In this document: in pieces, positions 5,774 to 6,566 of the stretch
Layout of the letters: each line of letters starts with the position of its first letter
How positions within the stretch are numbered: position 1 is the stretch's first letter
NCBI GenBank assembly: GCA_023399355.1
Contig: JAEWQC010000236.1
Coordinates: forward strand, 1 to 6,566
Origin: Bacillota bacterium
Lineage (GTDB): Bacteria > Bacillota > Clostridia > Acetivibrionales > DTU013
Length of the DNA: 6,566 nt
Direction: 5' to 3'
The notes under the pieces: generated by a model
Database searches by the model: none
What the model was told of the DNA's origin: nothing
What the model saw: only the letters and a program-made list of their open reading frames with translations
Program-made: the position numbers and the translations under genes

Positions 5774-6566
5774 ATGAACAGTATAGATGATTACATAAAA
5801 CAAGCAGAGGATTGGAGTGCACATAACTACAACCCTCTTTCTATTGTTTTGGAATATGGCGAAGGTATATGGGTCTATGATATTGAGGGAAAAAAATATA
5901 TGGATATGCTTTCCGCATACTCCTCATTAAATCAGGGACACAGACATCCTAGTATAATCAATTCATTGATTGAGCAGGCAGGAAAGATAACGATTACTTC
6001 AAGGGCATTTCATAATAGTAAAATGGGTGAGTTCCTAGAGAAGTTATGTAAATTATCCGGCTTTGAAAAGGCTTTGCCTATGAATACAGGGTCAGAGGCT
6101 GTTGAAACTGCACTTAAAGCTGCCCGGAAATGGGGATATTCTAAAAGGGGGATACCGGTAAACAAGGGGGAAATAATTGTGTGTAACAATAATTTCCATG
6201 GACGTACAATTACTATAATTAGTTTTTCCTCAGAAGAACAGTATAAATCAGGGTTTGGACCTTACACACCTGGATTTAAAATAATTGAGTATGGTAATTC
6301 TAAAGCATTGCAGGAGGCAATTAACGACAATACAATTGCTTTTTTAGTAGAACCGATACAAGGTGAGGGAGGAGTAATTGTACCTTCAGATGGTTATCTT
6401 ACAGAGATTAGAAAAATAACTCGAGAAAATAATATCCTTCTTATTTTTGATGAAATTCAAACAGGCTTTGGTAGAACTGGAAAAATGTTTGCATATGAAT
6501 ATGAGGGCGCAAAGCCCGATATTTTAGCAGTAGGGAAAGCATTAGGAGGAGGAGTTTACCCTGTAT
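5774..6566 (+). CDS. rocD: Ornithine aminotransferase (ornithine-oxo-acid transaminase), 3' end cut by the window
   Basis: PLP-dependent class III aminotransferase that moves the delta-amino group of ornithine to 2-oxoglutarate, giving glutamate semialdehyde and glutamate; this links arginine/ornithine breakdown to glutamate and proline. The window holds 264 codons, about two thirds of the usual 400. Features specific to the RocD branch are the NYNPLSIV start region (18-25), MDMLSAYSSLNQGHRHP (43-59) and ITSRAFHNS (74-82). Cofactor-site motifs are NTGSEAVETA (104-113), FHGRT (141-145), FDEIQTGFGRTG (225-236) with Asp226 for the pyridine nitrogen, and the Schiff-base Lys255 in GKALGGG. These resemble RocD more than ArgD or GABA aminotransferases. 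The ATG has GGAAGGTG (5762-5769) four bases upstream. The gene has its own promoter (5688-5716) and is separated from the transposase by a strong terminator. The frame is intact to the window edge. Confidence 0.93.
   Translation, partial: MNSIDDYIKQAEDWSAHNYNPLSIVLEYGEGIWVYDIEGKKYMDMLSAYSSLNQGHRHPSIINSLIEQAGKITITSRAFHNSKMGEFLEKLCKLSGFEKALPMNTGSEAVETALKAARKWGYSKRGIPVNKGEIIVCNNNFHGRTITIISFSSEEQYKSGFGPYTPGFKIIEYGNSKALQEAINDNTIAFLVEPIQGEGGVIVPSDGYLTEIRKITRENNILLIFDEIQTGFGRTGKMFAYEYEGAKPDILAVGKALGGGVYPV

Overview
The window looks like chromosomal DNA of a low-GC Gram-positive bacterium, most likely in the class Clostridia. Three things suggest this: AT-rich intergenic DNA, Shine-Dalgarno sites of the AGGTGAT/GGAAGGTG kind, and a single-chain PurL of the long clostridial type carrying its own glutaminase domain. 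A genus cannot be named from the sequence alone.

Layout: (1) 1-183 is a leader with a weak hairpin followed by a T-run, an imperfect inverted repeat and a candidate promoter. (2) 184-4107 is purL, a complete phosphoribosylformylglycinamidine synthase of 1307 residues with its catalytic motifs intact. (3) 4108-4348 is a spacer with a short G-rich repeat array (two good copies and a degenerate third) and a LexA-like box. (4) 4349-5290 is a complete REP-associated (Y1/HUH) transposase of 313 residues with a C-terminal helix-turn-helix-like segment. (5) 5291-5773 is a 483-bp intergenic region. It holds a consensus-like promoter only about 25 bases ahead of a strong intrinsic terminator, a pair of 30-bp-period repeats, a second good promoter, and a pair of 10-bp tandem repeats at the expected start of the next transcript. 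(6) 5774 to the window end is the first 264 codons of rocD, ornithine aminotransferase, cut by the window edge.

The two metabolic genes are housekeeping or catabolic functions (de novo purine synthesis; ornithine/arginine use) and do not form an operon. The transposase lies between them as a small mobile-type insertion. Its repeats are the most interesting feature. The array before the gene and the repeats after it share a 16-base core (14 of 16 identical) in opposite orientation, as expected if the enzyme and its recognition sequences form a REP-RAYT-like unit of about 1.4 kb. No CRISPR array, tRNA, rRNA, toxin-antitoxin pair or defence system is visible. I see no convincing previously undescribed multi-gene system; the noteworthy signals are small repeats and regulatory elements.
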